Shown piece after piece: positions 36,401 through 46,560 of a DNA stretch of 64,000 nt. The notes under the pieces were generated by a model. It did no database searches. It was not told the DNA's origin and worked only from the letters and a program-made list of their open reading frames with translations. Within the stretch, counting starts at the first letter, position 1; each line of letters begins with the position of its first letter. A program made the translations under genes and the position numbers. The stretch is from Labia minor (taxonomy: Eukaryota > Arthropoda > Insecta > Dermaptera > Spongiphoridae), in NCBI GenBank assembly GCA_963082975.1, contig OY720348.1:66613719-66677718 (forward strand), in the 5' to 3' direction.

Positions 36401-39400
36401 TTTTTGTCAAATTTAGATTATTTTTCGAATTCTCATATTTATTTTTATAATCCATATATTTATTTTTTATTTTTAGATTTAAATGTTCATTTCTAATTTG
36501 ATAATTTAAGAGTTTTTTATTTATATTATTTTTTAAATTATTTGTATAATTAGTTTTATCATTACTAATATTTTTATTATTACTATTACTACTATTACCA
36601 ATATTAAATCTTTTTGGGAGGATGTGGTCCGACTCACCCTCGTTGACCAGACTTTCTGGGTGGTGGAGGTCTGCTGCCCTTTTTGGTAACTTTGGCCTGG
36701 TTCTCCTTTCCTAGTCGGATTGGATATTTCTCTCTTCGCGTATTGGGTTTTTGTTTTTAAAAAAATCACTTATTCTGTTTTGATTTTCTCTACCTTTTGT
36801 AGATCTATAGATTTTAATTTGCGTTTCAGCTCTTTTTTCTTTCTTTTTCATCTGGTCGGTCTCAGTCTTACCCGAAGGACCCGGAGGTGATTCTGATATT
36901 TGTCTTTTCTTTTCATTTCTCTCATAATTGATATCAATGTCATCTCTGTTAGAATTCTTCTCAAGCCTGAAATTCTCATTTATGATTAGTTTATCATATT
37001 TGATAATAGCAAATTTTCCTTCCTTTCTTGCTTCAAGCATTTTTGGTATCAATTCTTTTCTTATTTCTCTCACTTCTTTCGGGAGGTCTTCAGTTATATA
37101 CATATTTGTCCCTTTCAATTTTTTACTGTTTTTTAAAATTTTATTTTTTATTCTTATGGCAATGAATGTAATCAGTACCGGTCTAGTTTTATTACTGATT
37201 TTTCTTCCCAATCTTTTAATTAAATCTATATCTCGGATCTCAAATTCTTCACATATTTTCATTTTTAATAACTTGCTTACCATATCTTCCAATTCGTTGA
37301 AATTTCTTTCATCTTCTTTGAGTCCATGTAATAGTAGGTTTTTGTTCCTTTGTTCTCTTTCTAGGTTTTTAATTTTTATATTTGTATGTTCATAGCCATT
37401 CATAAACGACTCTTCCATTCTTTCCATCTTCCTCTCCATTCTCCTCATATTTTCCTTTAATTCTTCTCTCCAGGACTTGAAAAAGTCGTCCATATCTTGA
37501 TTAATCATAGTTGTAAAAATGAATCAATACAATTAACTATTAAACAGACAAAAAATCACTTCACACTTTTTCAGATTCGATTCGTGTCAGGAGCTTCTAT
37601 AAAACCAACCGCACTCGGCCAAAGCTCAGCAGAGAAATTTTAATATAATTAAATAAAATAAAATAAATATGTGGAGTCGCAATCAGACGAAACTTTATAT
37701 ATTCAAAAACTAAAAGGTATGGACTCATATCCTATGTGGTCATTTAAAATAAAAATATTAATGTCTGCAAAAGATCTAATGAACATTGTTGATGGTACAG
37801 AATTATTAAGTGATGCTGGTAGAGATGAAATTAAAATAAAGAAATGGAACACGTAACGCAAGAGCTCAACTTTATATTGTCTCTACAATAGATGAATCAG
37901 TTGTGCCACATATTATAACTTGTAACAATTCAAAAGATATGTACAATACGCTTAAAAACATTTACAAAAAGGATACCGAACAGCAAAAATACCGACTACT
38001 GCAAGAATTCTACAATTTTCACTTTGATTCAAGTAAAACAATGATGGATCATTCAGAAAGAGATTGTTATTTTAAAAATAAAAAGTTTTGTTCAATATGT
38101 AAAAAAACAAATCATATTGAGCAGAATTGCTATTTTAGAAACAAAAATAAAAATAAAAATGAAAGAAAAGTGTCCTTCTTAAGTGAAACATTTATTTCAA
38201 ATGTAAATAAAAATGATGATATTTGTGATTTTGTGGTAGACACTGGCTGTTCTAATCATATGATAAATAATGAACATTTAATGAATGATATAAAAAAATG
38301 TGATGAAAAAATTAAAGTGGCTAAGAAAAATCAAAGCATGTTTGCGTCAAGTATTGGAAAAATTGTATTCAACAATATTGAATTAAAGAAAGTTTTATGT
38401 GTTCCAGATCTTTACCAAAAATTTATTATCATTGAATTCAATAACACAAAACGATGGTAAAGTTGTATTTACCAAAGATACTGTGAAAATAATGAAAAAA
38501 GAAAATATAGTTCTGGAAGGTAAGAAATCTAAAAATGGATTGTATATAGTTAAAATTAAAAATGAGAAAGAAGCTTTACTAACACAACAAGAAGAGTGGC
38601 ATAAGAAGATGGGGCATTTGAGTCTGAATAACTTAAAGAAACTACCATTTCTTTGTAATGGCATATCTAAAGAAGAAAACATATGGAAAACAGAAAAAGT
38701 ATGTTCAACCTGCATAAATGCTAAACAAATAAGATGGCCATTTAAAACAGAACGAAGCAGGGCAAATAGACCTTTACAAATAATTCACACAGATGTATGT
38801 GGACCAATTAATCCAGAAACCTATGATGGTAAGAAATATTTTCTCACTTTTACAGATGATTATACACATTTCTGCATGGTGTATTTATTAAAACATAAAA
38901 ACGAAGTAGAAACATTTTTAAAACAATATGTAAATGAAGTTGAAAGCCATTTTGATAAAAAGGTGTACAAAATTAGATGTGATAATGGAGTAAGTGATAA
39001 CCTAAAAAATTGGTGCAAAATGAAAGGTATAATAATGGAATTTTCAATACCTTATTCACCTCAGTTAAATGGAACTGCAGAGAGAATGAATCGAACTCTG
39101 ATGGAAAAGGCAAGATCTCTTTTATTTGATTGTGGATTAAATAAAGACTTTTGGGGAGAAGCAGTATTAACATCAGCTTATGTGTTAAATAGAAGCCCTA
39201 CTGTAACTGTTGATACAACCCCAGCTGAAAAATGGTATTTTAAAAAACCAAATTTGTCAAATTTACAAATTTTTGGTTGTATAGCATACGCCAAAATTTT
39301 ACGACCACTAAAAAAACTAGATATACGAAGTAGGAAAAGTATATTTTTAGGATATTCATTAAACGGATACAGACTTTGGGATCCAGATAGGAGAAAAATT

Positions 39401-40436
39401 TTTGTATCAAGAGATGTAATATTTGAAAAATTTGACAAACGACAAAGTAAATACATAAAAGAAATAGAAAGTGAAGATAAAAAAGAAGAAATAAATAAAG
39501 AAAATAACAATCAAAACGAAGAAATAAGAAATGAAGATCAAGAAGAAATAAATAAAGAAGCAGATAATGAAAAAGAAGAAGAAAATGAGCGAAGGAATAA
39601 TATATATAATAATAATATATATGATACCAAAAAGAAAACTTAAAAAACCACATAAGCTCGATGACTATGAAATAAATAAGTTTTGTTGACATATGAAGAG
39701 TCATTAAATGGTGAGGACAAAGAGAAATGGAAAAAAGCCATAGAAGAAGAAAAACAATCATTAAAGAAAAATAACACTTGGGAGTATGCAGATCCGAAGG
39801 TTGCTGCAGGAAAAGAAGTATTGACAAGTAGATATTTAAAATAAAAGAATTGAAAAAAAAAAAAAAAAAGATAATGTAAAAGAATTTTGTTTGTTATTTT
39901 TATAATTACATACAACATGTTGTTATTGAGAGGGAGTGTTGAAATTAATATTTAAATTGATAATAACGTGATGTTGATGTTAAGGTCATATTTTTATTAA
40001 TAGTTAAATTTGTTTGTTTGTATTATTGTAAAAAAATTCTTATATAATAATATTGTAAATGTCTTATCTAAAATAAAATAAAAGAATTAAAACAAAATAA
40101 TAGGTTTAATTCCTAAATAAAATAAAAACAGAACAATAACCAGCTAATCTGTAAAACTTAAAAAATCTTCATTTAACTCGTAAAATATAAACGAGCCTCG
40201 AAAATTGCATAAGAAAAGTTTATTTGGAATTAAAAAAAGGAATGCACTGGTAAAGTTTTTACCAAATCCATGACTGTATGATTGTTCTGTATAATTTCCA
40301 AAATAATATCACTACAAATAATGTTAAAAAAAATAAATTTTAGTGACAATTTAAACATTTCGATGAAAAAAACATAGAAATAAAAATTACCTATATATAT
40401 GGGATATTTTCTGTCCTCCTGTGAATAAAGATCCAT
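30876..40436 (-). CDS. C2H2 zinc-finger protein, unit C (two predicted exons; Copia and a LINE in the intron)
   Basis: The main exon is 30876-32656: an N-terminal finger [23 protein letters not shown], then 19 canonical fingers ending in EKRFKHNKSLDKHVLIHN. The predicted first exon 40391-40436 encodes MDLYSQEDRKYPIYI and ends in phase 1 at ATAG|GTAATT. The acceptor at 32657-32658 accepts phase 1 and yields [14 protein letters not shown]. Without this splice, the region upstream of the acceptor contains an in-frame TAA and a shifted frame, and only an internal Met (32627) would be usable. The intron is 7.7 kb and contains the MITE, the Copia fossil and the LINE. One linker (HTDKSFEC) lacks two residues. 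Several fingers have helix contacts not seen in unit A (for example Q-L-D-K and N-S-T-T). Expression across such an intron is unproven. Confidence 0.65.
33411..36455 (-). CDS. LINE ORF2: AP endonuclease and reverse transcriptase
   Basis: 1014 residues. Residues about 65-330 are an APE-type endonuclease: LNIATLNVRSL at the start, IIIMGDFNSQVG for the catalytic Asp and Asn region, NEIDFIL, and FHTDHRLLIAEI with the terminal DH. Residues about 540-830 are the reverse transcriptase: MPGIDGIKNEII, NYRPISLSS, FIDYEKAFDSLNHE, GVKQGDPLSPMIF, and the catalytic LRFADDVVLIA. The C-terminal part carries LTYGAQTWSMT, RRMKWRWAGHIARM and RGRPYKRWKDD, as in insect RTE-clade proteins. Length and motifs are those of an intact enzyme for target-primed reverse transcription. 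The minus strand is open throughout. Clade assignment is from memory of insect RTE sequences. Confidence 0.85.
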   Translation of the reverse strand: MDYKNKYENSKNNLNLTKNKCDNKIQRKVEKMYKYENLKEIYINKAKLVNEIEQTNTYTKNKLNIATLNVRSLKNDERLTELKNALSETKIDILGMCEIRRMGEKLLDMKDEYIFYHYGQTKGQRGVGFLINKRMKDKIIEYKGFSDRVALIKIISKNKYLLTIIQIYAPTSDSTDEISEDFYNILDNALNYKSNVKEKKIVKKQIIIMGDFNSQVGKRLEEENLVMGPYGYGNRNERGEKLVNFCFKNKMKIVNTYYKRRAGKRWTWLAPNGIYKNEIDFILTPHLNIINKFKIMDKFSFHTDHRLLIAEINLNIVTKRPNPDWNKKLYINLNKDNNELLNEIKNELKIEYTEFDQIQNQYDIIENKLKIIQKEYFDTSEKLPKLTENTKNLIKKREKLKLKRKTFDNRLEHNTMCKIVKFNIKKDLKNYNDNLIKSLIEPHTSLKKIKKEMSSGNQLITKLINKDKIPESNRIKIIKIATNFYEKLYSNNNRNYNNNNNNKNDKEFTENEEKIPDFLESEVGAIINKLKPNKMPGIDGIKNEIIKHCLNLIKKPITLLFNKILETQIIPRQWQSSNIMILFKKGDPTDMNNYRPISLSSNISKIFMKTIYYRLEKILLFNQPSEQAGFRNGYSTYDHLHSINQIIEKAKEFQIRLYLAFIDYEKAFDSLNHESIYESMMAQGIHTQYINLIKKIYSNCQARVVLDKPGLFFPIEKGVKQGDPLSPMIFNCVLEEVFRRLNWEKEGVKVNGKYLNNLRFADDVVLIATSKKQLGKMINHLNIESKKAGLKINSKKSVILVNEDQEEEVKFSEDEPPIICKKENVYLGQLISFENKATKEIRRRIALAWKKYWSLKFIIKNKVINQETKIKIYKKCVVPVLTYGAQTWSMTRINMNKLESTQRSMIRSILGKRKRDKLNMDQVYKKFKVEHINMYIRRMKWRWAGHIARMENNRWTKLVTEWCPMENKRNRGRPYKRWKDDLIEIAGNNWSRMARTRNEWKTLGEAYAQKGLVL
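36711..37508 (-). CDS. LINE ORF1: nucleic-acid-binding coiled-coil protein
   Basis: 265 residues. An N-terminal heptad-rich stretch (MDDFFKSWREELKENMRRME and on) should form a coiled coil. A central RNA-recognition-like part contains NKNLLLHGLKEDERNFNE and DLIKRLGRK, and it is followed by a domain with MYITEDLPKEVREIRKELIP, matching L1-type (transposase_22) ORF1 proteins. The C-terminal third is basic and low in complexity. It precedes ORF2 in the same direction. Its likely role is a chaperone and coat of the LINE RNA. Confidence 0.75.
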   Translation of the reverse strand: MINQDMDDFFKSWREELKENMRRMERKMERMEESFMNGYEHTNIKIKNLEREQRNKNLLLHGLKEDERNFNELEDMVSKLLKMKICEEFEIRDIDLIKRLGRKISNKTRPVLITFIAIRIKNKILKNSKKLKGTNMYITEDLPKEVREIRKELIPKMLEARKEGKFAIIKYDKLIINENFRLEKNSNRDDIDINYERNEKKRQISESPPGPSGKTETDQMKKKEKRAETQIKIYRSTKGRENQNRISDFFKNKNPIREERNIQSD

Positions 40437-40738
40437 CCTTAATTGATTAATGTATTATTAATTATAAAATATATACTAGGTAATAAAAAATATAAACATT
40501 TTGAATTATTATTTTGATTTACAATCCAAATAACAACCAAATGTTCGTCTCAGTTTGTCTTTAAGATAGCAACGATCCAGTTTCAAAAGAAAACTTTTGT
40601 GCATTATTTAAACACAACTTCTCAAAGCGTCTATTTTGTATGCAAAAGGTTTTAATGTTTTAATACATTTTAATTCAATCAATATTATATATTATTAATA
40701 TTTTTTGTGTTCTTATTTAAAAAATAATGAAAAGGACT

Positions 40739-40740
40739 CT
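40739..40740. other. head-to-tail junction between units C and D
   Basis: AATGAAAAGGACT of the upstream flank of one unit is fused to CTGTTTTAAAATACACGATA of the downstream flank of the next. The same join occurs near 46863 and 51713. Unit D runs from here to about 46862. Confidence 0.75.
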
Positions 40741-40797
40741 CTGTTTTAAAATACACGATACTCATAGATATTTATTTGTTAAAATAGTGAAAGTTAA

Positions 40798-40799
40798 AT
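40798..40799. other. Helitron empty site (unit D)
   Basis: GTTAAA|TAATTATTATATATTAA is continuous here. The same A|T dinucleotide is split by the Helitron at 51768-55029. Further empty copies lie at 27387/27388 and 46922/46923. Confidence 0.85.
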
Positions 40800-41206
40800 A
40801 ATTATTATATATTAATGTAATAATAAAATTATAATATTTTTATTGAATTGAACATAAAAACTATAAAGTAATTAACATTAATCAAAGAGAGAATCAAAAA
40901 TAATCTTTAGTCTGCATTAATACGCCTTTTATTCATACATCATGTAAAAAATGTAAATACATAATTTGATTTTTAAATGAATTTCATTCCTAAAACAATT
41001 TACCTGTATGAATTACAAATTGACAATTTAAATGTGATTAAATTAAATTCAAAAAGCTTTTCTCGTGTAAGAATTTAAAATAAGGGATTTAATAAAGTTT
41101 CTTTTTTGTTTACAATTATAGATTAGGCAAATGAAAGAATCATTAGACATATTTTGGACTTGTATAAAAAAATAATAAGTAAACTAACATGAACAATAAA
41201 TATGTA

Positions 41207-44200
41207 TTAATTATGTATTAATACATGTTTATCTAAACTTTTATTATGTTTAAATCTCTTTTCACAATAATTACATTCAAAAGGTTTTTCACCTGTATGA
41301 ATTAATAAATGTGTTTTTAAAGTTGATTTAGCATTAAATTTCTTTTCACAATAATTACATTCAAAAGGTTTTTCACCTGTATGAATTAATAAATGTGTTT
41401 TTAAAGTTGATTTAGCATTAAATTTCTTTTCACAATAATTACATTCAAAAGGTTTTTCTCCTGTATGAATTAATAAATGGTTAGCTAAATCAGATTTTTG
41501 AATAAATTTCTTTTTACAATAATCACATTCAAAAGGTTTTTCTCCTGTATGAGTTAATAAATGTATATTTAAATGTGATTTCTGTTTAAATTTCTTTTCA
41601 CAATAATTACATTCAAAAGGTTTTTCTCCTGTATGAATTAATAAATGGTTAGCTAAATCAGATTTTTGAATAAATTTCTTTTTACAATAATCACATTCAA
41701 ATGGTTTTTCTCCTGTATGAGTTAATAAATGTGAATTTAAATGTGATTTCTGATAAAATTTCTTTTCACAATAATTACATTCAAAAGGTTTTTCTCCTGT
41801 ATGAATTAATAAATGTGATTGTAAATGTGATTTCAATGTAAATTTCTTTTCACAATAATTACATTCAAAAGGTTTTTCTCCTGTATGAATTAATAAATGT
41901 CTTCTTAAAGTTGATTTCCGATTAAATTGCTTCTTACAACAATTACATTCAAAAGGTTTTTCTCCTGTATGAATTAGAAAATGTTTTTTTAAATGTGATT
42001 TCAATTTAAATTTCTTTTCACAATAATTACATTCAAAAGGTTTTTCTCCTGTATGAATTATTAAGTGTGTTTTTAAATTTGAATTATCATTAAATTTCTT
42101 TTCACAATAATTACATTCAAAAGCTTTTTCACCTGTATGAATTAGTAAATGTCTAATTAAATAAGATTTAAATTTAAATTTCTTTTCACAATGATTACAT
42201 TCAAAAGATTTTCCCTTTGTATGAATTAATAAATGTGTTTTTAAATTTGATTTATCATTAAATTTCATTAAACAATAATTACATTTAAAAGATTTTTCTC
42301 TTGTATGAATTAATAAATGTGATTGTAAATGTGATTTCAATGTAAATTTCTTTTCACAATAATTACATTCAAAAGGTTTTTCTCCTGTATGAATTAATAA
42401 ATGTGTTTTTAAAGTTGATTTCCGATTAAATTGCTTCTTACAACAATTACATTCAAAAGGTTTTTCTCCTAAATGAATTAATAAATGTTTATCTAAATGT
42501 GATTTTTGATTAAATTTCTTTTCACAATAATTACATTCAAACGGTTTTTCTTCTGTATGGATTGAATCAGTTTCTTCTTTAAATTTTTCGTCTAAATATT
42601 GCTCTGTATCATTTTTGAGTTTTAAATCATTTTTGAAAATTGAAAATATTATTTTATGAAAACATTTTTTTAGATGTTTACATAAAAATTCCTCACTTAT
42701 AAAATTCATTTGACAATATACACAAGAATATAGAGGACCTAAAAAAAGAATTGTTTTCGTTATTTTAAATCATTCATAATTCAATTTAAAGAATAATGTT
42801 ATATTATAATGGTAATATAATAATAGTAATTATACAAAACAGTTATCCAGTCATGGATTTGGATAAAACTTTAACAGTGGTTTTTTTTTCAATTCCAAAT
42901 AAACTTATCTCATGCAACCTTTGCGGGTAGCTTCTACTTTACGAGATAACAATTATTAAAGTTTGCATGTACATCCATTGATATTTTATTTAGCTGCCAT
43001 GTTTTATTAATTTGATCAGCAGAGGGCTCCAGTAATTTTCAGTTAGAATTGGATATAGAAAAATTAAAACATTAACTAATCAAATAATTTCCCTATATCC
43101 AAATCGAACCGAAAAACCCGAAAATTAGTGAATAATTAGTGAATTAGTCAATAAAACATTAATTAATGGCTGCACATTTCGACGTTGATAACTGTTGAAA
43201 TTAATATTTAAATTGATAATAACGTTATGTTGATGTTAAGGACATATTTTTATTAATAGTTAAATTTGTTTGTTTGAATTGTTGTAAAAAAATTCTTATA
43301 TAATAATATTGTACATGTCTTATCTAAAATAAAATAATAGATTTAATTCCTAAATAAAATAAAAACAGAACAGATTATGGGCCCAGTAGGTATTTGAATA
43401 AAAATAAAAGAATCAAGAAATTTTAATATAATTAAATAAAATAAAATAAATATGGAGTCGCAATCAGACGAAACTTTATATATTCAAAAACTAAAAGGTA
43501 TGGACTCATATCCTATGTGGTCATTTAAAATAAAAATATTAATGTTGCAAAAGATCTAATGAACATTGTTGATGGTATTGAATTATTAAGTGATGCTGGT
43601 AGAGATGAAATTAAAATAAAGAAATGGAAAACACGTAACGCAAGAGCTCAACATTATATTGTCTCTACAATAGATGAATCAGTTGTGCCACATATTATAA
43701 CTTGTAACAATTCAAAAGATATGTACAATACGCTTAAAAACATTTACGAAAAGGATACCGAACAGCAAAAATGCCGACTACTGCAAGAATTCTACAATTT
43801 TCACTTTGATTCAAGTAAAACAATGATGGAAAATATTAGTCAAATACAAAACATAACCTACAAGTTAAATAATCTTAAACAACCAATAGATGAAACGATG
43901 GTGATGATAAAAATAATAAATATTCTACCAGATGAATACAAGCATTTTAGTATTGCGTGGGATTCTGTAAATAAAGAAGAAAAATCAATGGAAAATGTAT
44001 GTGCAAGACTGCAAGTAGAAGAAAGTAAAAAGAAAATTAACAATGAAGAAAAAGAAAATGCTATAGAAAACGTATCTTTTACAAGTTTTGTTAAGTGTTT
44101 TACATGCAATGAAAAAGGACATGTAAAAATGAATTGTCCTAAGAAAAAATGTTTTATATGTAACAAAAAAAATCATTCAGAAAGAGATTGTTATTTTAAA

Positions 44201-46560
44201 AATAAAAAGTTTTGTTCAATATGTAAAAAAACAAATCATATTGAGCAGAATTGCTATTTTAGAAACAAAAATAAAAATAAAAATGAAAGAAAAGTGTCCT
44301 TCTTAAATGAAACATTTATATCAAATGTAAATAAAAATGATGATATTTGTGATTTTGTGGTAGACAGTGGCTGTTCTAATCATATGATAAATAATGAACA
44401 TTTAATGAATGATATAAAAAAATGTGATGAAAAAATTAAAGTGGCTAAGAAAAATCAAAGCATGTCTGCGTCAAGTATTGGAAAAATTGTATTCAACAAT
44501 ATTGAATTAAAGAAAGTTTTATGTGTTCCAGATCTTTACCAAAAATTTATTATCAGTGAATTCAATAACACAAAACGATGGTAAAGTTGTATTTACCAAA
44601 GATACTGTGAAAATAATGAAAAAAGAAAATATAGTTCTGGAAGGTAAGAAATCTAAAAATGGATTGTATATAGTTAAAATTAAAAATGAGAAAGAAGCTT
44701 TACTAACACAACAAGAAGAGTGGTATAAGAAGATGGGGCATTTGAGTCTGAATAACTTAAAGAAACTACCATTTCTTTGTAATGGCATATCTAAAGAAGA
44801 AAACATATGGAAAACAGAAAAAGTATGTTCAACCTGCATAAATGCTAAACAAATAAGATGGCCATTTAAAACAGAACGAAGCAGGGCAAATAGACCTTTA
44901 CAAATAATTCACACAGATGTATGTGGACCAATTAATCCAGAAACCTATGATGGTAAGAAATATTTTCTCACTTTTACAGATGATTATACACATTTCTGCA
45001 TGGTGTATTTATTAAAACATAAAAACGAAGTAGAAACATTTTTAAAACAATATGTAAATGAAGTTGAAAGCCATTTTGATAAAAAGGTGTACAAAATTAG
45101 ATGTGATAATGGAGTAAGTGATAACCTAAAAAATTGGTGCAAAATGAAAGGTATAATAATGGAATTTTCAATACCTTATTCACCTCAGTTAAATGGAACT
45201 GCAGAGAGAATGAATCGAACTCTGATGGAAAAGGCAAGATCTCTTTTATTTGATTGTGGATTAAATAAAGACTTTTGGGGAGAAGCAGTATTAACATCAG
45301 CTTATGTGTTAAATAGAAGCCCTACTGTAACTGTTGATACAACCCCAGCTGAAAAATGGTATTTTAAAAAACCAAATTTGTCAAATTTACAAATTTTTGG
45401 TTGTATAGCATACGCCAAAATTTTACGACCACTAAAAAAACTAGATATACGAAGTAGGAAAAGTATATTTTTAGGATATTTATTAAACGGATACAGACTT
45501 TGGGATCCAGATAGGAGAAAAATTTTTGTATCAAGAGATGTAATATTTGAAAAATTTGACAAACGACAAAGTAAATACATAAAAGAAATAGAAAGTGAAG
45601 ATAAAAAAGAAGAAATAAATAAAGAAAATAACAATCAAAACGAAGAAATAAGAAATGAAGATCAAGAAGAAATAAATAAAGAAGCAGATAATGAAAAAGA
45701 AGAAGAAAATGAGCGAAGGAATAATATATATAATAATAATATATATGATACCAAAAAGAAAACTTAAAAAACCACATAAGCTCGATGACTATGAAATAAA
45801 TAAGTTTTGTTGACATATGAAGAGTCATTAAATGGTGAGGACAAAGAGAAATGGAAAAAAGCCATAGAAGAAGAAAAACAATCATTAAAGAAAAATAACA
45901 CTTGGGAGTATGCAGATCCGAAGGTTGCTGCAGGAAAAGAAGTATTGACAAGTAGATATTTAAAATAAAAGAATTGAAAAAAAAAAAAAAAAAGATAATG
46001 TAAAAGAATTTTGTTTGTTATTTTTATAATTACATACAACATGTTGTTATTGAGAGGGAGTGTTGAAATTAATATTTAAATTGATAATAACGTGATGTTG
46101 ATGTAAAGGTCATATTTTTATTAATAGTTAAATTTGTTTGTTTGTATTATTGTAAAAAAATTCTTATATAATAATATTGTAAATGTCTTATCTAAAATAA
46201 AATAAAAGAATTAAAACAAAATAATAGGTTTAATTCCTAAATAAAATAAAAACAGAACAATAACCAGCTAATCTGTAAAACTTAAAAAATCTTCATTTAA
46301 CTCGTAAAATATAAACGAGCCTCGAAAATTGCATAAGAAAAGTTTATTTGGAATTAAAAAAAGGAACGCACTGGTAAAGTTTTTACCAAATCCATGACTG
46401 TATGATTGTTCTGTATAATTTCCAAAATAATATCACTACAAATAATGTTAAAAAAAATAAATTTTAGTGACAATTTAAACATTTCGATGAAAAAAACATA
46501 GAAATAAAAATTACCTATATATATGGGATATTTTCTGTCCTCCTGTGAATAAAGATCCAT
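41207..46560 (-). CDS. C2H2 zinc-finger protein, unit D (two predicted exons; Copia in the intron)
   Basis: The main exon is 41207-42738, with the shared N-terminal finger and 16 canonical fingers. The predicted first exon 46515-46560 encodes MDLYSQEDRKYPIYI, with donor ATAG|GTAATT and acceptor TTTTTAG|GTCCTC at 42739-42740, both phase 1. The open frame without splicing starts at Met 42709 (500 residues). Internal near-repeats are visible: fingers 11 and 13 are the same (KKKFIQKSDLANH), as are 14 and 15 (EKKFNAKSTLKTH), and 3 and 9. This indicates recent gain of fingers by unequal exchange. The intron (3.8 kb) holds the MITE with the Copia fossil in antisense. Confidence 0.7.
43193..43372 (+). 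repeat. Copia 5' LTR (unit D)
   Basis: 180 bp, TGTTGAAATT...ACAGAACA. The same 5' LTR variant heads the copies in units E (48440-48619) and F (57235-57414) and, in part, unit C. Confidence 0.9.
46061..46259 (+). repeat. Copia 3' LTR (unit D)
   Basis: 199 bp. It shares its differences from the 5' LTR with the 3' LTRs of unit C (39937-40135) and unit E (50907-51105). The polypurine tract GAGAGGGAG precedes it. Confidence 0.9.

Larger units (their letters stand above)
33257..37632 (-). mobile_element. RTE-like LINE, nearly full length, inserted in the unit C Copia
   Basis: A minus-strand element with a 5' UTR, ORF1 (37508-36711), a gap of about 255 bp, ORF2 (36455-33411), an A-run of about 34 (33367-33400 on the plus strand as T), then about 80 bp of AT-rich sequence and a terminal (TAAA)n repeat at 33257-33283. 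Both reading frames are uninterrupted, so the insertion looks young. Copia sequence resumes on both sides. Confidence 0.85.
33114..40135 (+). mobile_element. Copia LTR retrotransposon fossil, unit C copy, interrupted by a LINE
   Basis: The 5' LTR starts at 33114 (TGTTGAAATT) and the 3' LTR is 39937-40135 (ends ACAGAACA); ATAAC is repeated at 33109-33113 and 40136-40140. Visible parts are gag with CCHC knuckles, a protease-type DTGCSNHM motif, the gag-pre-integrase zinc region, and the integrase core (IIHTDVCGPI, RCDNG); only the start of RT is recognisable. A purine tract GAGAGGGAG precedes the 3' LTR. It is broken, with several breaks, and an RTE-like LINE (33257-37632) lies within it. It is antisense to the zinc-finger gene. 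Confidence 0.85.
32766..40276. mobile_element. array MITE in the unit C intron, split by Copia
   Basis: Ends CAG TCAT(AT)GGATTTGGATAAAACTTTA and its inverse TAAAGTTTTTACCAAATCCATGACTG form TIRs of nearly 60 bp that also include AATTCCAAATAAACTT or its inverse. The left half is 32766-33113 and the right half is 40136-40276. Copia entered after CGTTGATAAC. It is related to the MITE in the C1orf198 intron. Confidence 0.7.
43193..46259 (+). mobile_element. Copia LTR retrotransposon fossil, unit D copy
   Basis: 5' LTR 43193-43372 (180 bp) and 3' LTR 46061-46259 (199 bp), with TG...CA borders and an ATAAC target copy on both sides (43188-43192, 46260-46264). Directly after the 5' LTR, ATTATGGGCCCAG (43374-43386) is complementary to the anticodon arm of initiator tRNA-Met, the half-tRNA primer used by copia. 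Parts seen: gag with CCHC knuckles (CFTCNEKGHVKMNC), a DSGCSNHM protease-type motif, integrase core, and the start of RT. The LTRs differ by about six substitutions and one indel of about 20 bp, so the insertion is not recent. It is broken, with a few breaks; it is the most complete of the four copies. Confidence 0.9.
42848..46400. mobile_element. array MITE in the unit D intron, split by Copia
   Basis: The left end CAGTCATGGATTTGGATAAA starts at 42848 and the right inverse end ACCAAATCCATGACTG closes at 46400. About 345 bp lie left of the Copia and 141 bp right. TIRs are nearly 60 bp. Confidence 0.7.

Noticed and set aside
36928-37395. 155-residue plus-strand frame opposite LINE ORF1
   Set aside because: Antisense shadow of the charged ORF1 coding strand.
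38395-39918. Long minus-strand frames opposite the Copia genes (also at 44519-46042 and 49423-50888)
   Set aside because: They mirror the AT-rich, Lys/Asn/Glu-rich plus-strand frames, are rich in Phe, Leu, Tyr and Ser, and match no family. They are shadows.
40230-40436. A second internal coding exon (…NNHTVMDLVKTLEP…) between the first exon and the zinc-finger exon
   Set aside because: The frame overlaps the MITE terminal repeat, differs in phase from the first-exon donor, and is not continuous in units with Copia. Skipping it gives a clean phase-1 join.
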